This document shows, in pieces, positions 62,192 through 64,000 of a stretch of 64,000 nt of DNA. Every line of letters begins with the position of its first letter. Position 1 is the first letter of the stretch. The notes beneath the pieces are model-generated. The model saw nothing but the letters and a program-made list of their open reading frames with translations. It was not told the DNA's origin and made no database searches. This DNA is from Shinella granuli (GTDB lineage: Bacteria > Pseudomonadota > Alphaproteobacteria > Rhizobiales > Rhizobiaceae): NCBI RefSeq assembly GCF_004341885.1, contig NZ_SLVX01000022.1, positions 1 to 64,000 on the forward strand. The letters run 5' to 3'. A program made the translations under genes and the position numbers.

Positions 62192-63421
62192 TCAGTGGGT
62201 GGCGCCCGATCCGCCGGCGGCAACGATCGCAAAGGGCTGACCCTCGACGGCGATGATGCGCGTCTCCTTCAACGTCTCCGGATCGACGAGACGCACGAGA
62301 CCCTTGCGCGGGTCGGTGACGGCAATGTGATCGCCGGCAACCGCCAGACGCGGGCGCGGGTCTCGCCAATGCCCGTCCTTGCTGTAGGGTTCGGTGACGG
62401 TTTCGGACTTGGTGATCGCGCCGTCCACGACGTCCAGCAGATGGAGCTTGCCGTCTTCCGTCAGGATATAGCCGTTGCGCGGCCTGGCGGGATCGAGGAT
62501 GAAATCGACCCGCCGCAGCGGCAGTTCGACCAGGCGGTAGGGCTCCCTGGCGTCCGCGTCGATGAGCACGACCTTGTCTTCGCCGTAGTTCCCCAGGAAG
62601 AACTGCATGGACGTGCCGCCGAGCAGGGTGGAGACCTTGCCCTCCGGCAGCGTGTCGCCATAGGCGAGCATGTCGAGCTTCGGACCGTCCAGGCCGCCCG
62701 GGCGGGCGACAAGCACGCCCTCCGCGCAGCCGAAAGCCACCAGGCGCGCCGAGGTCGCTTCGCCGTGCAGCCCCGTGCAGGTCGCGACGTCGCCCACCTG
62801 CTTTCCGTCCCCGTCCAGCACGCGCAGGCCAAGACGGAGCGGCAGTTCGCCCTCCTTCACCGCCGCTTCCATGTCCGGCACGGAAACGAGCAGATGATTG
62901 CCCATCGGGACGGCGACGCCGTGGTGCGCTGCTATCGTGTCATAGGGTTTCAGGTCCGCCTTGCCCTCCAGAAGCGCGCTTTCCTTGACGAGATCGAACT
63001 TGCCGCCGCGGTCGTAGAAGATCGCGAGATCATCGCCATGGGCCACCACATGGCCGGGCTTCTCGCCGCTGATGGTCGTGGCAAGGAGTCTTGGCTCCCT
63101 GACCTCGATATCGCGATGTTCGCCATGGTCCGAAAGCGCAATGCCGGTATCGATCACGTGGATCACATTCTGATCGCCCTGGACAGCGAAGACGGTGCGT
63201 CCCGTCTCACTCAGGGAAAGGGCCGCATAGCCCTTCAGGTCAAAGCGGCCGATTTCCTTATCCGTGCCCAGATCGATGGCGCGAACCACGGGCTGCGTGT
63301 GATCGGCGACGAACAGCCGCCATGTCGCACGCGGCTCCTCGTCCGCATGGACGGCCAGTGGAAGGGCGAGGGTCGCGAGGATGGTGGTGGCGAGAAGGAC
63401 GCCGGAACCGGAGCGGGGCAT
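62192..63421 (-). CDS. aztD: Zinc metallochaperone AztD
   Basis: This periplasmic beta-propeller protein of 409 residues has the signal peptide 'VLLATTILATLALPLAVHAD'. Repeating strands include 'WRLFVADHTQPVVRAIDLGT', 'VFAVQGDQNVIHVIDTG', 'HHGVAVPMGNHLLVSVPDME', 'LLGGTSMQFFLGNYGEDKVV' and 'DHIAVTDPRKGLVRLVDPET'. Several His/Asp clusters (e.g. 'DHGEHRD') could bind zinc. AztD passes zinc to the binding protein AztC of the AztABC importer. Those genes are not in the window, so they lie elsewhere. Two Zur-like half-sites sit at 63435-63474, right before the ATG (ribosome site AGGAG), which suggests zinc-starvation control. Confidence 0.85.
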   Translation of the reverse strand: MPRSGSGVLLATTILATLALPLAVHADEEPRATWRLFVADHTQPVVRAIDLGTDKEIGRFDLKGYAALSLSETGRTVFAVQGDQNVIHVIDTGIALSDHGEHRDIEVREPRLLATTISGEKPGHVVAHGDDLAIFYDRGGKFDLVKESALLEGKADLKPYDTIAAHHGVAVPMGNHLLVSVPDMEAAVKEGELPLRLGLRVLDGDGKQVGDVATCTGLHGEATSARLVAFGCAEGVLVARPGGLDGPKLDMLAYGDTLPEGKVSTLLGGTSMQFFLGNYGEDKVVLIDADAREPYRLVELPLRRVDFILDPARPRNGYILTEDGKLHLLDVVDGAITKSETVTEPYSKDGHWRDPRPRLAVAGDHIAVTDPRKGLVRLVDPETLKETRIIAVEGQPFAIVAAGGSGATH

Positions 63422-63434
63422 ATGATCTCCTATT

Positions 63435-63474
63435 AATGTAATAACGTAACATAGTTTTGTTATAGCGTTACATT
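63435..63474. promoter_or_regulatory. Zur-like operator pair upstream of aztD
   Basis: AATGTAATAACGTAACA (63435-63451) and TGTTATAGCGTTACATT (63458-63474) are inverted copies sharing TGTTA and TTACATT, with 6 nt between. They resemble alphaproteobacterial Zur sites (TGTTATAnTATAACA), and the gene they precede is a zinc-uptake accessory. Binding is inferred. Confidence 0.6.
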
Positions 63475-63848
63475 TCGATTGTCCAGCGTCCGCGGCGGCA
63501 TCAGGAAGGCTCCTGCCAGTCCAGCGGCCGCTTGAGTTGCGGCCCTGCAGGTCTCATCCGGCCGCGATATGCTCCAGCAGGCGGCAGGCGAGGGATCGAG
63601 CGACCGGGATCGTTGAGTGGAGCAGCAGGCGGCGTATCACCAGAGCGTGCGCAGCCGAATGCAGTTGGCCGGCAGGCTGTGCCGGCAGAGCCGGGCCGCG
63701 ATCCTCCGGAAGACGACCGACACCAGCGGCCATGGCCACCAGACGGCAGATCGCCGCGAATGTCCGCAGGGGAATCGGGCAGTCCACCCGGCAACCATCC
63801 GCCGCGGCCCTTGTCTGCCTCTTGCTGCGGGTCGTGGCGGGAGCGGGC
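63475..63848. other. Gap without a supportable gene
   Basis: About 370 bp lie between the Zur-like site and the amidohydrolase end. A minus-strand frame of 77 codons (63554-63787) exists, but it shows no family, weak initiation and Arg/Pro/Ala-rich composition. No terminator or promoter could be fixed by eye. Confidence 0.45.
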
Positions 63849-64000
63849 TTAGCGCGCCTGCGGCGGCACGACGTGGCGGCGGTTGATGCTTGCCGGGCGG
63901 CCCTCGATCGAGAGAGCGGTCTCGCGCTTTTCGCGCTCGGCCACGACCTTGCCCTTCGAGACGACGCAGAGTCGTTCGGCGCGCAGGCGCACTGCCTCGA
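63849..64000 (-). CDS. Cytosine deaminase-like amidohydrolase, C-terminal end only
   Basis: The minus-strand frame enters from the right edge and stops at 63849. The 49 visible residues include 'EAVRLRAERLCVVSKGKVVA', 'EREKRETALSIEGRPASINR' and 'RHVVPPQAR'. This is the usual end of CodA/AtzC-type metal-dependent deaminases: a beta strand after the barrel, then 'GRP..I..RHV.P'. The metal site lies outside the window. The substrate (cytosine, isopropylammelide or another) cannot be told. Confidence 0.7.
   Translation of the reverse strand, partial: EAVRLRAERLCVVSKGKVVAEREKRETALSIEGRPASINRRHVVPPQAR

Noticed and set aside
63554-63787. Minus-strand frame of 77 codons before the amidohydrolase end
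   Set aside because: No family, overlapping alternative frames on both strands and no clear initiation signals.

Overview
This window is high-GC alphaproteobacterial DNA, most likely from a member of the Rhizobiaceae (Rhizobium, Ensifer, Shinella or a relative). The evidence is a complete repABC replication and partition cassette, ABC transporters with ROK- and IclR-type regulators, a soxBDAG operon, and the PspA/YqiJ/YqiK set. The repABC cassette makes the molecule a plasmid, megaplasmid or chromid rather than the main chromosome. No rRNA, tRNA, CRISPR array or intact insertion sequence was seen. The replicon assignment is inference from gene content.

Layout. 1-7.2 kb: tail of an amino-acid ABC ATPase, a PPC/DUF296 protein, trehalose-phosphatase, a ROK-type protein whose halves are in permuted order, and a membrane-stress operon (PspA, YqiJ, YqiK-type flotillin, periplasmic protein). 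The PspA frame is preceded, without any stop, by a segment resembling the N-terminal domain of TnpB. 7.2-14.8 kb: replication region with a tyrosine recombinase, a small unknown protein, repC, repB and repA (minus strand), two copies of a palindromic parS-like site, and a DUF4143 ATPase. 15.0-23.1 kb: a sugar-uptake and phosphorylation locus (PfkB kinase, class I aldolase-like protein, Frc-like ABC transporter, FGGY kinase, divergent ROK repressor) with two clear inverted-repeat operators. 23.2-24.3 kb: an orphan LytS-type histidine kinase.

24.3-44.6 kb: a large catabolic island. It holds two aminotransferases, one like (R)-selective amine transaminases; a complete dipeptide-type ABC importer split over two operons; a fused E1 alpha/beta dehydrogenase with an acetoin-dehydrogenase-type E2; an acyl-CoA dehydrogenase; a class III CoA transferase; a FadJ-like bifunctional enzyme; a semialdehyde dehydrogenase; and a DUF1537 kinase/class II aldolase pair. 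An IclR regulator lies in the middle. Two divergent promoter regions about 5.4 kb apart carry the same IclR-like motif, which suggests one regulon. The substrate cannot be deduced from sequence alone.

44.9-64.0 kb: a CYTH-CHAD protein, a TetR regulator with a candidate operator ahead of the sarcosine oxidase operon soxBDAG, a branched-chain amino-acid type binding protein, a three-gene periplasmic dehydrogenase (cytochrome c, GMC flavoprotein, subunit 3), a glyoxalase-like protein, a ribbon-helix-helix protein with a strong promoter, a pentapeptide-repeat protein, a MarR/MFS efflux pair with a perfect 17-bp inverted repeat, DUF808 and DUF2200 proteins, the zinc metallochaperone AztD under a Zur-like operator, and the end of a cytosine-deaminase-like amidohydrolase.
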